Assembly: GCA_910579955.1 (NCBI GenBank)
Contig: CAJTWE010000004.1
Location: 86,967-150,966 of the forward strand
From: an uncultured Ruminococcus sp.
GTDB lineage: Bacteria > Bacillota > Clostridia > Oscillospirales > Ruminococcaceae
DNA: 64,000 nt
Direction: 5' to 3'
Shown: positions 44,250-53,931 of the stretch, one piece after another
How positions within the stretch are numbered: the first letter of the stretch is position 1
Layout of the letters: every line of letters begins with the position of its first letter
Notes under the pieces: model-generated
Told to the model about the DNA's origin: nothing
Seen by the model: the letters and a program-made list of their open reading frames with translations, nothing else
Databases searched by the model: none
Translations under genes and position numbers: made by a program

Positions 44250-45650
44250 ATGCCCATAGGAGAACCTTATATTCCGGAATATATTACTGTTCACTTAGGC
44301 AGACCCGACAGTGACGGTGAAAATGTAACTCTTCCATTTCCTGAATATATCAAAAATGTAGCATCCAGTGAAATTTTTCCAACGTGGCCCGAAGCTGCTA
44401 TTCGTGCCAATATATATGCGATAATAAGCTTTGCACTTAACAGATATTACACCAATTGGTATCGCTCACGAGGCTATGATTTTGATATAACAGACAGCAC
44501 TCAATTTGACCAAAAATTCATAAAGGGCAGACAGGTATTTGAAAATATATCTCAAATAACCGATGAGATTTTTGACAGCTTTGTTCGCCGGCGTGGAAGT
44601 GTAGAACCGCTTTTTACAGCGTTCTGTAACGGTACAACGGCAACCTGTGACGGGCTTTCTCAGTGGGGAACAGTCGGTCTTGCCGAAGAAGGCTTCACCC
44701 CCTACGAAATACTTACTTATTATTATGGAGATGACATTGACATTGTAACAAACGTGCCAGTACAATCAGGCACTCCCGATTATCCGGGATTTCCAATTTC
44801 TCTTGGATATGTAGGCAACGAAGCACGTACCATTCAGGTTCAGCTTAACCGAATTTCAAGAAATTATCCTGCCATACCGAAAATTGCTGACGTAAGCGGT
44901 ATTTTTGACTATGCAACTGAAGATGCTGTAAGAACCTTTCAGGAAATATTCGGCTTAGAACCAACGGGTATAGTTGACAGCGCAACATGGAATAAAATAA
45001 CTTATATTTTCATCAGTGTCAAAAAATTGGCTGAACTAAGCTCGGAAGGTCTTCGCGAAGACGAAACGTCAAAGCAGTTCCCCGATAATCTAAGCATAGG
45101 AATGCAGGGCGAGGATGTACGTAAACTGCAATACTTCTTAGCTGTAATCGGAGCTTACTATGAAGCAGTTCAGCCTGTAGATATTACGGGCTATTTCGGC
45201 AGCGAGACAGAAGCCTCGGTAAAATCCTTTCAGCAAGTATTCGGGCTTCCTCAGACAGGAGTAGTTGACAGAGCAACGGCACGAGACTTATACAGAGCAT
45301 ATTTTGGAATAGTTGAAAGCCAGCCTGCGCCCGACGCTGTTGCAGGCAATGTTATACTGTTTCCCGGCGCTCCCCTTAAAGAAGGCGACTCAAATGAATA
45401 TGTAAGACTTCTGCAAACATATCTCAGCTATATCCATCAGACCTACCCTGAGGTAAACGATGTATCAACCACAGGATATTTCGGCCCTGTTACAAAATCG
45501 GCTATTATGGCATTCCAAAAACTTTACGGTCAACCTCAAACCGGCGTTGTAAATTCTTTGTTATGGGACGCTATAACCGAACTCTATTCAGATCTTCGTT
45601 TTGGCATGGATAAAAGACCATATCAATCGCCCGGCTACACAATAACATGA
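44250..45650 (+). CDS. SleC-like spore cortex-lytic enzyme (SpoIID-like and 3 PG-binding domains)
   Basis: A 466-residue protein. Residues 1-180 are a SpoIID/SleC-like lytic transglycosylase domain (IPEYITVHLGRPDSDGEN, VASSEIFPTWPEAAIRANIY, FALNRYYTNWYRS) with a Glu in ASSE at the place of the catalytic Glu. Three peptidoglycan-binding domains follow at about 185-255, 280-350 and 375-455, each with a GYFG/GIFD-T and the FQxxxGLPQTGVVD motif. The lytic product would degrade cortex peptidoglycan at germination. It has no prodomain of its own; this is the preceding gene. AAGGAGGTGACATC precedes the ATG. Confidence 0.82.
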   Translation: MPIGEPYIPEYITVHLGRPDSDGENVTLPFPEYIKNVASSEIFPTWPEAAIRANIYAIISFALNRYYTNWYRSRGYDFDITDSTQFDQKFIKGRQVFENISQITDEIFDSFVRRRGSVEPLFTAFCNGTTATCDGLSQWGTVGLAEEGFTPYEILTYYYGDDIDIVTNVPVQSGTPDYPGFPISLGYVGNEARTIQVQLNRISRNYPAIPKIADVSGIFDYATEDAVRTFQEIFGLEPTGIVDSATWNKITYIFISVKKLAELSSEGLREDETSKQFPDNLSIGMQGEDVRKLQYFLAVIGAYYEAVQPVDITGYFGSETEASVKSFQQVFGLPQTGVVDRATARDLYRAYFGIVESQPAPDAVAGNVILFPGAPLKEGDSNEYVRLLQTYLSYIHQTYPEVNDVSTTGYFGPVTKSAIMAFQKLYGQPQTGVVNSLLWDAITELYSDLRFGMDKRPYQSPGYTIT

Positions 45651-45680
45651 TAAACAACATGATAAAGGAGTGACATTATT

Positions 45681-46187
45681 ATGGCATATACACCGCAGCA
45701 GCGCCGTCAGCATATAAAAGATTTGCAAAGAATGCTCTATGGCATATCATTTTTTGATGAAAGAATTCCCGTAGTCTATCCCGATGGAATATACGGAAGA
45801 GAAACAGCATTTGCGGTAAGGGCATTTCAGCATACAAACGGACTTAGACCTACAGGTGAAGCAAATTCTGCAACATGGGAAAAGCTAAGAGATGAATATA
45901 AAGACAAAATAGCAAAAAGCGCAAATCCGCTTCATGCCTATCCATCAAATACGATAAATATAGGTTTAAATGATGAAGGTCTGGCAGTATATATTATTCA
46001 GGTACTGCTTAAATTATTGAATGTAAGCTTTGACAATTTAACAGATGTTGAAGTAACGGGAAGATATGATACTGCTACAGAAAAGGCTGTAAGAGCTTTT
46101 CAAAGGCGCAGCGGTCAGCCTCAAACAGGTAAAACTGATATAGATACATGGAATCTTCTTGTAGCTACGTCTCATCATGAAGCATAG
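45681..46187 (+). CDS. Peptidoglycan-binding protein, two PG_binding domains
   Basis: A 168-residue protein with two peptidoglycan-binding domains: one at about 10-70 (DGIYGRETAFAVRAFQHTNGL) and one at about 95-165 (TGRYDTATEKAVRAFQRRSGQPQTGKTD). No signal peptide and no catalytic part. It is related to the C-terminal domains of the SleC-like protein upstream and likely acts with it, for example as a targeting or scaffold partner in the spore. AAGGAGTGAC precedes the start. Confidence 0.8.
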   Translation: MAYTPQQRRQHIKDLQRMLYGISFFDERIPVVYPDGIYGRETAFAVRAFQHTNGLRPTGEANSATWEKLRDEYKDKIAKSANPLHAYPSNTINIGLNDEGLAVYIIQVLLKLLNVSFDNLTDVEVTGRYDTATEKAVRAFQRRSGQPQTGKTDIDTWNLLVATSHHEA

Positions 46188-46208
46188 AAAACATGGATTG
46201 ATATATAA

Positions 46209-46246
46209 ATATGGGTGCGAATAATATCCGCACCCATATTTTTTTG
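46209..46246. terminator. Bidirectional terminator between PG-binding gene and pgsA
   Basis: AATATGGGTGCG and CGCACCCATATT pair perfectly (12 bp). T7 follows on plus; the minus side is weaker. Confidence 0.85.
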
Positions 46247-46273
46247 CTTATTTTTATTTAGCTTTACTTATTT

Positions 46274-46858
46274 TTACTTAGTCTTAGCTACATATTTCCA
46301 GCCATTTTTCAGATATACTGCACCCGATATAAGAGTAAGCACTGTTGATATCCAGATAAGGCCTTCAAGTATCCATATACGTATAAATTCTTGAGTCTCG
46401 CCAATATTTAATCTGAAATCACAAAATACAGTCAAATATGCCAGTATCACCACTATAGTTACCATGGTAAACGCTGTTTTTAATTTGCCCCATATTCCGG
46501 CTGCTATTACAACACCGTCCTCCATAGCAAGCAATCTCATGCCCGATACAACAAATTCTCTTGTTATAATTATTACCAGCGGTACAGCACTCATATCTAT
46601 TACAGGATTATCCACAAATACTGCTAAAGCTCCTATAACAAGTATTTTATCAGCAAGTGGGTCGAGAAATTTTCCAAATGTTGTTATAAGATTTCTAGAC
46701 CTTGCTATCTTGCCATCCATCCAGTCCGTTACAGATGCAGCTATAAATACAATGGCTGCTGCTAAATAATGATACGGCATTGCGTCTAAATAAATAAACA
46801 CAAGAAATACTGGTACAAGCAGTACCCTCAATACAGTCAGCTTATTTGGTAGGTTCAT
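46274..46858 (-). CDS. pgsA: CDP-diacylglycerol-glycerol-3-phosphate phosphatidyltransferase
   Basis: A 194-residue membrane enzyme that makes phosphatidylglycerol phosphate. The CDP-alcohol phosphotransferase motif is DWMDGKIARSRN...GKFLDPLADK (D-x2-DG-x-AR-x8-G-x3-D-x3-D). Five to six hydrophobic segments. It overlaps rimO by 4 bases. Confidence 0.95.
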   Translation of the reverse strand: MNLPNKLTVLRVLLVPVFLVFIYLDAMPYHYLAAAIVFIAASVTDWMDGKIARSRNLITTFGKFLDPLADKILVIGALAVFVDNPVIDMSAVPLVIIITREFVVSGMRLLAMEDGVVIAAGIWGKLKTAFTMVTIVVILAYLTVFCDFRLNIGETQEFIRIWILEGLIWISTVLTLISGAVYLKNGWKYVAKTK

Positions 46859-48186
46859 GCGTCTACCTCCTCAGCTATCAGATCGTAATCCATAGTGTCA
46901 AAAACTTCTACGGTGATGTACTGTCCCAGTTTAAGGCGATTTGCGCTCTTTATAAAGATTTTGCCGTCAATATCCGGAGCATCTGCCTTTGTACGGCCGA
47001 AATAACAGCCTGCGTACTTATCATAGCCTTCAATTACTGCTTCCAGCTTTGTACCGATCTTGGCTTCGTTCTTAGCAAGGCTTACATCTGTCTGCTGCTG
47101 CATGATGATCTCAGCTCTATGCTGACGAACAGATTCTTCAACCTGATCCTCCATCATAGCAGCCTTTGTACCCTCTTCTTCTGAATATGGGAAACATCCC
47201 AAACGATCAAACTGCATATCCTGTACAAAATCGCCAAGTCTGTTAAACTGCTCCTTTGTTTCTCCAGGGAAGCCTGTTATTAATGTGGTTCTGATGGTTA
47301 TATCCGGAATACGCTTGCGTATCTTTGCCATAAGCTCACGCAGCTCTGCTTCACTGCTTTGTCTGTTCATTGCCTTTAAAATATCATCATCACAGTGCTG
47401 GATAGGTATATCAAGATAAGGCACCATCTTTTCTTCCTCTGCTATAACATCAAGCAGTTCATCTGTTATTTTCTCAGGATAACAGTAAAGCACTCTCACC
47501 CAGTGAAGCTTTGGAATCGCACAGAGCTTTCTTAAAAGCTCCGGCAAACGGCTTTCTCCATAAAGATCACAGCCATAACGTGTCGTATCCTGAGCAATAA
47601 CGATAACTTCTGTAACACCGTTTTCTGCCATCCACTCAGCTTCTTTAAGGATATCCTCCATAGGCACGCTTCTATAGCCGCCTCTTATCTGAGGAATAGC
47701 ACAATAAGAGCAGCAGTTGCTGCATCCTTCTGCTATTTTAAGATATGCAAAAAAAGGCAGTGTGGAGATTATTCTCTTGCCTGTAAGCTCTGCCTCCATT
47801 TTCGGTGCGAAGTTTACATATCTCTCGCCTGCAAGAACCTTATCCAAAATATCCACAATATCTCTTTGGTCGGTAATTCCCACAACAGCGTCCGCTTCCT
47901 CAATAAGCTCGGCAGCTTCTTCCTTATAACGCTCAGTAAGGCAGCCGGTAAGAATTATCTTCTTCAAAGTACCGTCAGCTTTAAGCGCAGCAAGCTCCAT
48001 AATGGTTTCTATTGCTTCTTCCTTTGCAGATTGTATAAATCCACAGGTATTTACAACTGCAATATCAGCTTCACCCGGCTCGGTTACAGGCTTATAACCA
48101 TGGGCTTTAAGCTTATAAAGCATACGTTCAGAATCCACAAGATTTTTTGAACAGCCAAGAGATACAAGACCAACTCTAATTGCCAT
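46855..48186 (-). CDS. rimO: Ribosomal protein S12 methylthiotransferase
   Basis: A 443-residue radical-SAM enzyme that adds a methylthio group to Asp of ribosomal S12. The N-terminal domain has the three cluster-binding Cys in LGCSKN, NTCGFI and TGCLTER. The radical SAM motif is CSNCCSYC (C-x3-C-x2-C). The C-terminal part is a TRAM domain with CYFGRTKADAPDIDGKIF. It overlaps pgsA by 4 bases; this rimO-pgsA pair is frequent in Clostridia. Confidence 0.95.
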   Translation of the reverse strand: MAIRVGLVSLGCSKNLVDSERMLYKLKAHGYKPVTEPGEADIAVVNTCGFIQSAKEEAIETIMELAALKADGTLKKIILTGCLTERYKEEAAELIEEADAVVGITDQRDIVDILDKVLAGERYVNFAPKMEAELTGKRIISTLPFFAYLKIAEGCSNCCSYCAIPQIRGGYRSVPMEDILKEAEWMAENGVTEVIVIAQDTTRYGCDLYGESRLPELLRKLCAIPKLHWVRVLYCYPEKITDELLDVIAEEEKMVPYLDIPIQHCDDDILKAMNRQSSEAELRELMAKIRKRIPDITIRTTLITGFPGETKEQFNRLGDFVQDMQFDRLGCFPYSEEEGTKAAMMEDQVEESVRQHRAEIIMQQQTDVSLAKNEAKIGTKLEAVIEGYDKYAGCYFGRTKADAPDIDGKIFIKSANRLKLGQYITVEVFDTMDYDLIAEEVDA

Positions 48187-48207
48187 AATATATGTCTCCT
48201 TTATTGT

Positions 48208-49395
48208 TTAATCCACAGCCTGATCCATCAGACGGATAAATTTTTCAATTATTGCATCCCATTCATAATTGTTTTTTACATAATTAAATGCGTTTACAGA
48301 CATCGCTTCGTAAAGCCTCTCATAATCCAGCATTCTGTTAAGAGCACCCTCAAACTCAAAGAAATTCTCATAATAAAGTCCGGCGTTGCTTTGTTTGCAG
48401 TGCTCACGAAGAGTGTCGCAAGCTCCGTTTACAAGAACAGGCACACCCATTGCCATTGCGCTTATAAGGGATTCAGGAAGATTTTCCTGCTTTGAAGGTA
48501 CTATAAGCACTTGCGCACCTGCTATGCCGCTGAATTTATCCTGCTCGGAAACATAGCCTGTTGTTATAATATTATTATTCTGGGGGATATGACAACATAC
48601 CTCGCCAATGAGTACAAGCTTAATATGATTTTCGGGATTTCTTCGCTTATATTCAAGAAAATAATGTATCATTGAGGGACAGTCCTTCTCCTCATCAATG
48701 CGTCCTGAATACACCAAATATTTGTCTCTTATATGATACTTATGACAAAACGCCGCTGCATCTACATTATTCGGTATGTTTATGCCTGTTCCTATTACCT
48801 CGCAGGGTATTCCCTGAGTTCTGAACTTTCTGCGCACAAGCATTCTTTCCTCATCAGTAAGAAAAACAAGTCCGTTTGGCATTGTAAACATCTGCTGGAA
48901 TATAATAAACTGAAAATACGGTGTTTCCTCTTTGATAAGAGGTACAAGCACAGCCTTTCCGGCAGCCTCTGGCATGCCTGCCACGGTCAGGTAATTCATA
49001 AAGCCAACAAAAATTATTACATCATATTCGTTTCTGTGCCGAATTATATACCTTATGCAGTCCGGAGCAAATGGCCCGTATTTTTCTATCCAGATTTTCT
49101 CAACACCCACACTGCGCCTGTCATTGCTGCATTCTTCCAGATAAGTTCTTGTATAGGATTCAAGATTTCCTGCCTTTTCGTGTTCTGTACGAAATCTGCG
49201 GACATTTACACCTTTTACATACTCATTATCCCTTGCATACCAATTGCGCCATGTTTTATCATCCAGTGCCTTTGTTGTAAGCACTTCCACCTCGTAGCGT
49301 TTCACAAGCTGATCTGCAAGCTGTTTTGCATAGCGTGCATCGCTTCCTGTTACCTCAACGCCGTATCTCGGACATACAAGTGCGATTCGTTTCAT
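48208..49395 (-). CDS. Glycosyltransferase family 4 protein
   Basis: A 395-residue GT-B glycosyltransferase. An N-terminal domain (about 1-185) starts with ALVCPRYGVEVTGSDARYAKQL, the typical nucleotide-sugar enzyme loop. The C-terminal domain carries the donor-binding LVYSGRIDEEKDCP and PSKQENLPESLISAMAMGVPVL, with Glu residues as in GT4. No membrane helix. The next gene is a paralog with the same order of motifs, 4 bases away. Target sugar and acceptor are unknown; neighbours are housekeeping, so a surface polysaccharide is possible but not shown. Confidence 0.85.
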   Translation of the reverse strand: MKRIALVCPRYGVEVTGSDARYAKQLADQLVKRYEVEVLTTKALDDKTWRNWYARDNEYVKGVNVRRFRTEHEKAGNLESYTRTYLEECSNDRRSVGVEKIWIEKYGPFAPDCIRYIIRHRNEYDVIIFVGFMNYLTVAGMPEAAGKAVLVPLIKEETPYFQFIIFQQMFTMPNGLVFLTDEERMLVRRKFRTQGIPCEVIGTGINIPNNVDAAAFCHKYHIRDKYLVYSGRIDEEKDCPSMIHYFLEYKRRNPENHIKLVLIGEVCCHIPQNNNIITTGYVSEQDKFSGIAGAQVLIVPSKQENLPESLISAMAMGVPVLVNGACDTLREHCKQSNAGLYYENFFEFEGALNRMLDYERLYEAMSVNAFNYVKNNYEWDAIIEKFIRLMDQAVD

Positions 49396-49399
49396 AAGC

Positions 49400-50590
49400 T
49401 TATTCCCCTGTTAGTTTTTCAAAAAATTTTATATATTTTTCTATTATTACATTCCAGTCAAAGTTCTTTTTTACAAAAGCATTGCCGTTTGCGCCAAGTT
49501 CAAGTGCTTTATCCTTGTTTGCTTTAAACCATTTTAGGCAGCCCTCAAACTCGTAATAATCCTGAAAATAAAGACCTCCCTGCGCCTGACTTGCAAAATC
49601 CGTAGTAACAGGGCATTTTCCGTGCACCAGTACTGGTCTGCCGCAAAGCCAGCTTTCCATAATAACTATGGAAAAGCTCTCATTCATAGAGGGCTGACAG
49701 AGAAATTCCGCTGCTGCCATAGCATTATATTTATCATCTGCATCAACGAAGCCCAGATCTCTTATAAAGCGTTCTGCACTTTCGGGCAGTTCTATATCGC
49801 CTCCGCCTATAAGCACAAGCTCTATATCATCCTCCAGCGTTCTCATCTTATATTCTGCAAAATATTTTAGCAGAGTGCTGACGTTTTTACCTGTATCTTT
49901 TCTGCCAGCATAGAGTATAAATGGTTTGTCGATACCAAATTTAGTACGAAAAATCGCAGGGTCACCGTGTATTTTCGTATTCATGCCAACGCCTATACAC
50001 GCCTGCTGCGTTTCATGCAGATCATAAATACGATTTGCAAGCTCTTGTTCGGGATATGAATTGAATATCATTCCTTTTATATTTATATATGTTCGGCGAA
50101 ACATCAGCATATGAGCGTAGCTTTCTTCATGAAAGCAGGGAAGCATAACAGCCTTTTCAGGCGGACATGACAGCACTCCGAAAAATGTCGTACCAAACAT
50201 ATAGGGCATAAAAATAAAGAGATCGTAGAGATATTCGTTTTCCTCAATATAGCTGTAAAGTCCCGGACTGTTTATCATTTCCTTTAGAAAAAGCTTTTCC
50301 TCAGAAAGATTTACATTTTCATTGCGCATAAGCTTACGATTTATACGATTGAATGCTGATGTATTTCTCATTCGAACTGGAAAGCGTCTTGTAGGTATGC
50401 CGTAAACCGACGCTGTGCCCTCAGAGTAATAGTTGACATTCCAATCGGAATCAAAGCTTCTTGCGCAAGTAGTAAGTATTTCAACGTCTATCCCCGCTTT
50501 GGCAAGATGCACCGATACTTCACGAAGCTCCATCTCAGCCCCGCCCTTCATATCTTCTCCGTACCACGGAGTAACAAAAGCTATCTTCAT
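49400..50590 (-). CDS. Glycosyltransferase family 4 protein
   Basis: A 396-residue GT-B protein, paralog of the following gene. The N-terminus FVTPWYGEDMKGGAEMELREV has the GGAE sugar-acceptor loop, and the C-terminal lobe shows FILYAGRKDTGKNVSTLLKYF and PSMNESFSIVIMESWLCGRPVL. Closely spaced pair (4 bases) that was probably duplicated. The product and acceptor are unknown. Confidence 0.85.
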   Translation of the reverse strand: MKIAFVTPWYGEDMKGGAEMELREVSVHLAKAGIDVEILTTCARSFDSDWNVNYYSEGTASVYGIPTRRFPVRMRNTSAFNRINRKLMRNENVNLSEEKLFLKEMINSPGLYSYIEENEYLYDLFIFMPYMFGTTFFGVLSCPPEKAVMLPCFHEESYAHMLMFRRTYINIKGMIFNSYPEQELANRIYDLHETQQACIGVGMNTKIHGDPAIFRTKFGIDKPFILYAGRKDTGKNVSTLLKYFAEYKMRTLEDDIELVLIGGGDIELPESAERFIRDLGFVDADDKYNAMAAAEFLCQPSMNESFSIVIMESWLCGRPVLVHGKCPVTTDFASQAQGGLYFQDYYEFEGCLKWFKANKDKALELGANGNAFVKKNFDWNVIIEKYIKFFEKLTGE

Positions 50591-50618
50591 TTTTTCGTTT
50601 CACCATCCTATGTCAGGT

Positions 50619-51485
50619 TTAGGGCATTTGTCCTATGACAACACGTTCTATTCCTGCAAGATCACAGACAAAATAAACATTGCAAAAGCCATTTTCCTCG
50701 AGAATTTTCATTACATCTTTATATTGCCCCAATCCTACTTCAAAAAGCAGGTATCCTCCACTTTTCAGAGAATTTTTCCATATACATGCAAGCTCTCTAT
50801 AGAACATAAGACCGTCCTCTCCGCCAAAAAGCGCAGCTTTCGGTTCATGTCTAACTTCTCTTTGAAGTTCATTCATATCATCAGAGGTAAGATACGGGGG
50901 ATTTGACGTTATAATATCAAGCTCTGTAAACTGTGAAGCAGTTTCAGGCAAAATCGCATCTAAAAGACAGGGCTTTACTTGCGGTGCAAGATTTTTAAGA
51001 TTGCAGCAAAGATATTCAAAGGCTTCCGGTGAATTTTCTATCGCTGCGCCCTTGGCATCTTTCAAGTTTCTTGCAACAGACGCTGCAATACATCCACTGC
51101 CGCTGCAAAGGTCAACAAATTTTGTTGTACTGTGTTCTTTTCTAAGGCGTATAACTTCTTCTACAAGCGTCTCTGTATCAGGTCTTGGAATAAGAACGCC
51201 CTTGCCTACTTTAAATGTATCACCAAAAAAGTCCCAATCACCTAAAATATACTGTAGCGGCTCACCGGCTGTTCTCCTATTGCAAATATCAAATGCTTCT
51301 GCGACCATTTTCTCTGATACCGGCTTATTGCCCAAGGTTAATGCTGGATGAGACTGCCCTGTCAAATGCATAAGGATAAACCCAGCCTCTGCACCAGCAT
51401 CTTCTATACCGCCATTTTCCAGCTTAAAGGTCAATAGTTTAGAAAGCTCTCTTACAGTAAGACAAGCATTCTCACCAGCGGTCAT
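50619..51485 (-). CDS. prmC: Release factor glutamine methyltransferase
   Basis: A 288-residue SAM-dependent enzyme that methylates the Gln in the GGQ loop of release factors. The N-terminal helical domain is followed by a Rossmann fold with VDLCSGSGCIA and the catalytic NPPY in TSNPPYLT. I chose the ATG at 51485, with GGAGG upstream; it overlaps the DUF1385 gene by 14 bases. The longer reading to 51524 would use residues of that gene. Confidence 0.93.
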   Translation of the reverse strand: MTAGENACLTVRELSKLLTFKLENGGIEDAGAEAGFILMHLTGQSHPALTLGNKPVSEKMVAEAFDICNRRTAGEPLQYILGDWDFFGDTFKVGKGVLIPRPDTETLVEEVIRLRKEHSTTKFVDLCSGSGCIAASVARNLKDAKGAAIENSPEAFEYLCCNLKNLAPQVKPCLLDAILPETASQFTELDIITSNPPYLTSDDMNELQREVRHEPKAALFGGEDGLMFYRELACIWKNSLKSGGYLLFEVGLGQYKDVMKILEENGFCNVYFVCDLAGIERVVIGQMP

Positions 51486-52440
51486 CTTCCATATCCTCCG
51501 GAATACATGGTTTAATAGCAGCAATAGCGCACTCTATCTGAGAATCGTCAGGTTCTCTGGTGGTTATTCTCTGTATCTGTAGTCCCGGCCATGAAAGCGC
51601 TCTTGTAAGGGCGCTGTTGCTTCTTCCGGCAAGGCGTATAAATTCATATGAAACACCCACTGTTAGCGGCAGGATAAGTATACTTACAACTGTTCTCAGC
51701 CAGATTATCCTTATAGGTACAAGACACATGGCAAGTATGCTTACTATAAGGGTAATGAAAATAAAGCTTGTACCGCATCTTGGATGGAAACGGCAATGCT
51801 TCTTTACATTCTCAACAGTAAGTTCGTCTCCTGCTTCATGGCAGGCAATAGTCTTATGCTCTGCTCCATGATATTCATATGTTCTGCGAATATCCTTCAT
51901 GCAGCCTGTCAGTGCCATATAAAACAGGAATATAATTATTTTTATTATACCCTCAAGCAATGAACGGAGCATATTTACATCGGGAACTGGAGTATGGTCT
52001 ATAAGAAGTCCTATAGCAAGCTTCGGCAGAAACATAAAGAGCAAAACAGACACGGCAATTCCAACTACCATAGCAATTCCCATTATCACTCCGAAAAGCT
52101 TTTCTCCCAGCTTTTCTGTAAGCCACTTTTCAAAACGGCCCATTTCCTCTTCGTTTTCCTCTTCATCATCAGTCATCTGCTTTTCTGCGGACTTCATAAG
52201 ACAGCGGTATCCGTCTTTCATAGATGCAATAAAATTAAAGCTGCCTCTAACAAAAGGACACTTTCTGTACCATGGCATATTTTTTCCGTTATTTTCCGGC
52301 CATGTTTCAACATCTATAGTTCCATCAGGCAGACGGCACGCCATTGCGCCTGTGTTTGCACCTTTCATCATAACGCCCTCAATAAGCGCCTGTCCGCCTA
52401 TCTTAGAACGATGCTGTTCCTGTTTTTCCTTTTTACTCAT
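51472..52440 (-). CDS. DUF1385 family membrane protein (YqhQ-like)
   Basis: A 322-residue protein with about four hydrophobic segments. The N-terminal IGGQALIEGVMMKG and the later YHGAEHKTIACHEAG are the family hallmarks (metal-protease-like His/Glu motif AEHK). The function is unknown; neighbour prmC suggests a link that recurs in Firmicutes. Start ATG 52440, no special signal. Confidence 0.88.
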   Translation of the reverse strand: MSKKEKQEQHRSKIGGQALIEGVMMKGANTGAMACRLPDGTIDVETWPENNGKNMPWYRKCPFVRGSFNFIASMKDGYRCLMKSAEKQMTDDEEENEEEMGRFEKWLTEKLGEKLFGVIMGIAMVVGIAVSVLLFMFLPKLAIGLLIDHTPVPDVNMLRSLLEGIIKIIIFLFYMALTGCMKDIRRTYEYHGAEHKTIACHEAGDELTVENVKKHCRFHPRCGTSFIFITLIVSILAMCLVPIRIIWLRTVVSILILPLTVGVSYEFIRLAGRSNSALTRALSWPGLQIQRITTREPDDSQIECAIAAIKPCIPEDMEDDRW

Positions 52441-52482
52441 GATTTTATTTTCCTTTCATTTTCGGCAGCTTATCAATATTTA

Positions 52483-53931
52483 TCAAGATATTTCCCCTGT
52501 TCCTGCCGATGGTTCTGTCAGTGCCGGCAGAATTATCGTAACACTCGTTCCTCTTCCCAGCTCACTGCTTATATTTAAAGAACCGCCATGCATGGTAATT
52601 ATCTCATCAGCAACGGCAAGTCCTATGCCGCTTCCTCGCCTTGTCTGGTTCGCTTTAAAGAATTTCGTTTTTACTCTCGGAAGGTCCTGCTTGCTGATTC
52701 CAACGCCGTTGTCGGCAATTATCACTCGTATATTACTGCCGATGTTTTCTGCGTCTATCGAAACCACGCCGCCTTCATTGGAATACTTGATAGCATTATC
52801 AATTATATTTATAAATACTTGTCGTATTCTGTTTCTGTCGCCGTTTACAAATGGCAGCATTTCAGGCTCATTATATATAATATGAATCTTTTCTCTTCTC
52901 GCCTTTTCTGCATAGATAAGAACAGCATCTCCAAGTTCTGCCAGAAGATCCATTTTTTCCTTGCGAAGTGAAAATTTACCGCTCTGCATACGTGAAAAGT
53001 CCAGAAGCTCCTCTACCATTTCAGAAAGTCTCTCTGTTTCATTCTGAATAACTCTAACGCCTTTGCGGACTGTCTCCTTATCCACATCATAAGCAAGCGT
53101 TTCAGCCCATCCTTTTATAGCAGTAAGAGGAGTTCGCAGTTCGTGAGATACAGACGAGATAAATTCATTTTTCATAGCTTCGGTAGATGAAAGAGCCTCT
53201 GCCATATTATTTATGGAATCACACAAATCGCCGATTTCGTCTTCTGTGGATTTTTCTATTCGCTCCTTGAAATCACCTTTTGCAAATTTCTTTGTGCTTT
53301 CATTTATTGCAGTAATAGGCTTTACGATACTGTTTACAAAATAATAGCCTGTTATAAGCATAAGCAGAATGATAAGTATACAGCCTATGCTTACTGCCGC
53401 AGTATATCCTGCAAGTGTACTGTCGATATTTCTCATTGATGTTATAACACGTATAGAATTGTAATCTGTACTCATACCGGAAATATCAACGCTTATAGCC
53501 ATCATTTTTTCGCCGTTAAGCTTACCTACCCAATACCCATCGCCGCCGTCCATAAGAGATTTATAATCGGGCATTTCACTATTATCAGCAGGCGGGAAAC
53601 CGGATGATGTAAGAACCACACGACCCTTTGAATCTATCGCCATAAGTTCCATTTTATCCTTGTCTGAGAAGTTTTCAAGGGTACTTCTAAGCTCCGAGGA
53701 AAAGTTTACATCTTCATCCTGACTATAGCGTGTAAGTACCGATGAAACGGAATTTATCCTGATTCTCAAATACTGCTCTGCGGAATTATAATAATAATTT
53801 TGCAGAGCATATACCACAGCAAGAAAAATAACCATCAAAAGCAGAACTATAAGTCCGAGGTTATTTATCATCCAGCGGCGGATCATTGTAGTTTTTTTTG
53901 CGTCCCTGTCGGACTTTTTCTTACTGCTCAT
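52483..53931 (-). CDS. Sensor histidine kinase
   Basis: A 482-residue two-helix membrane sensor kinase. The first helix is near residues 25-46 and the second near 185-208; the extracellular region between is about 130 residues and has a Cache-like composition. A HAMP domain, the HisKA phospho-acceptor SSVSHELRTPL, and the ATPase N-box and G-boxes (DNAIKYS, DNGVGIS, GSGIGLA) follow. I chose the ATG at 53931, which overlaps the response-regulator gene by 11 bases. Partner of that regulator; signal unknown. Confidence 0.9.
   Translation of the reverse strand: MSSKKKSDRDAKKTTMIRRWMINNLGLIVLLLMVIFLAVVYALQNYYYNSAEQYLRIRINSVSSVLTRYSQDEDVNFSSELRSTLENFSDKDKMELMAIDSKGRVVLTSSGFPPADNSEMPDYKSLMDGGDGYWVGKLNGEKMMAISVDISGMSTDYNSIRVITSMRNIDSTLAGYTAAVSIGCILIILLMLITGYYFVNSIVKPITAINESTKKFAKGDFKERIEKSTEDEIGDLCDSINNMAEALSSTEAMKNEFISSVSHELRTPLTAIKGWAETLAYDVDKETVRKGVRVIQNETERLSEMVEELLDFSRMQSGKFSLRKEKMDLLAELGDAVLIYAEKARREKIHIIYNEPEMLPFVNGDRNRIRQVFINIIDNAIKYSNEGGVVSIDAENIGSNIRVIIADNGVGISKQDLPRVKTKFFKANQTRRGSGIGLAVADEIITMHGGSLNISSELGRGTSVTIILPALTEPSAGTGEIS

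Noticed and set aside
48733..49527. 264-codon plus-strand frame
   Set aside because: Antisense to the two glycosyltransferase genes, low-complexity Cys/Ile/His-rich product without recognisable domain.
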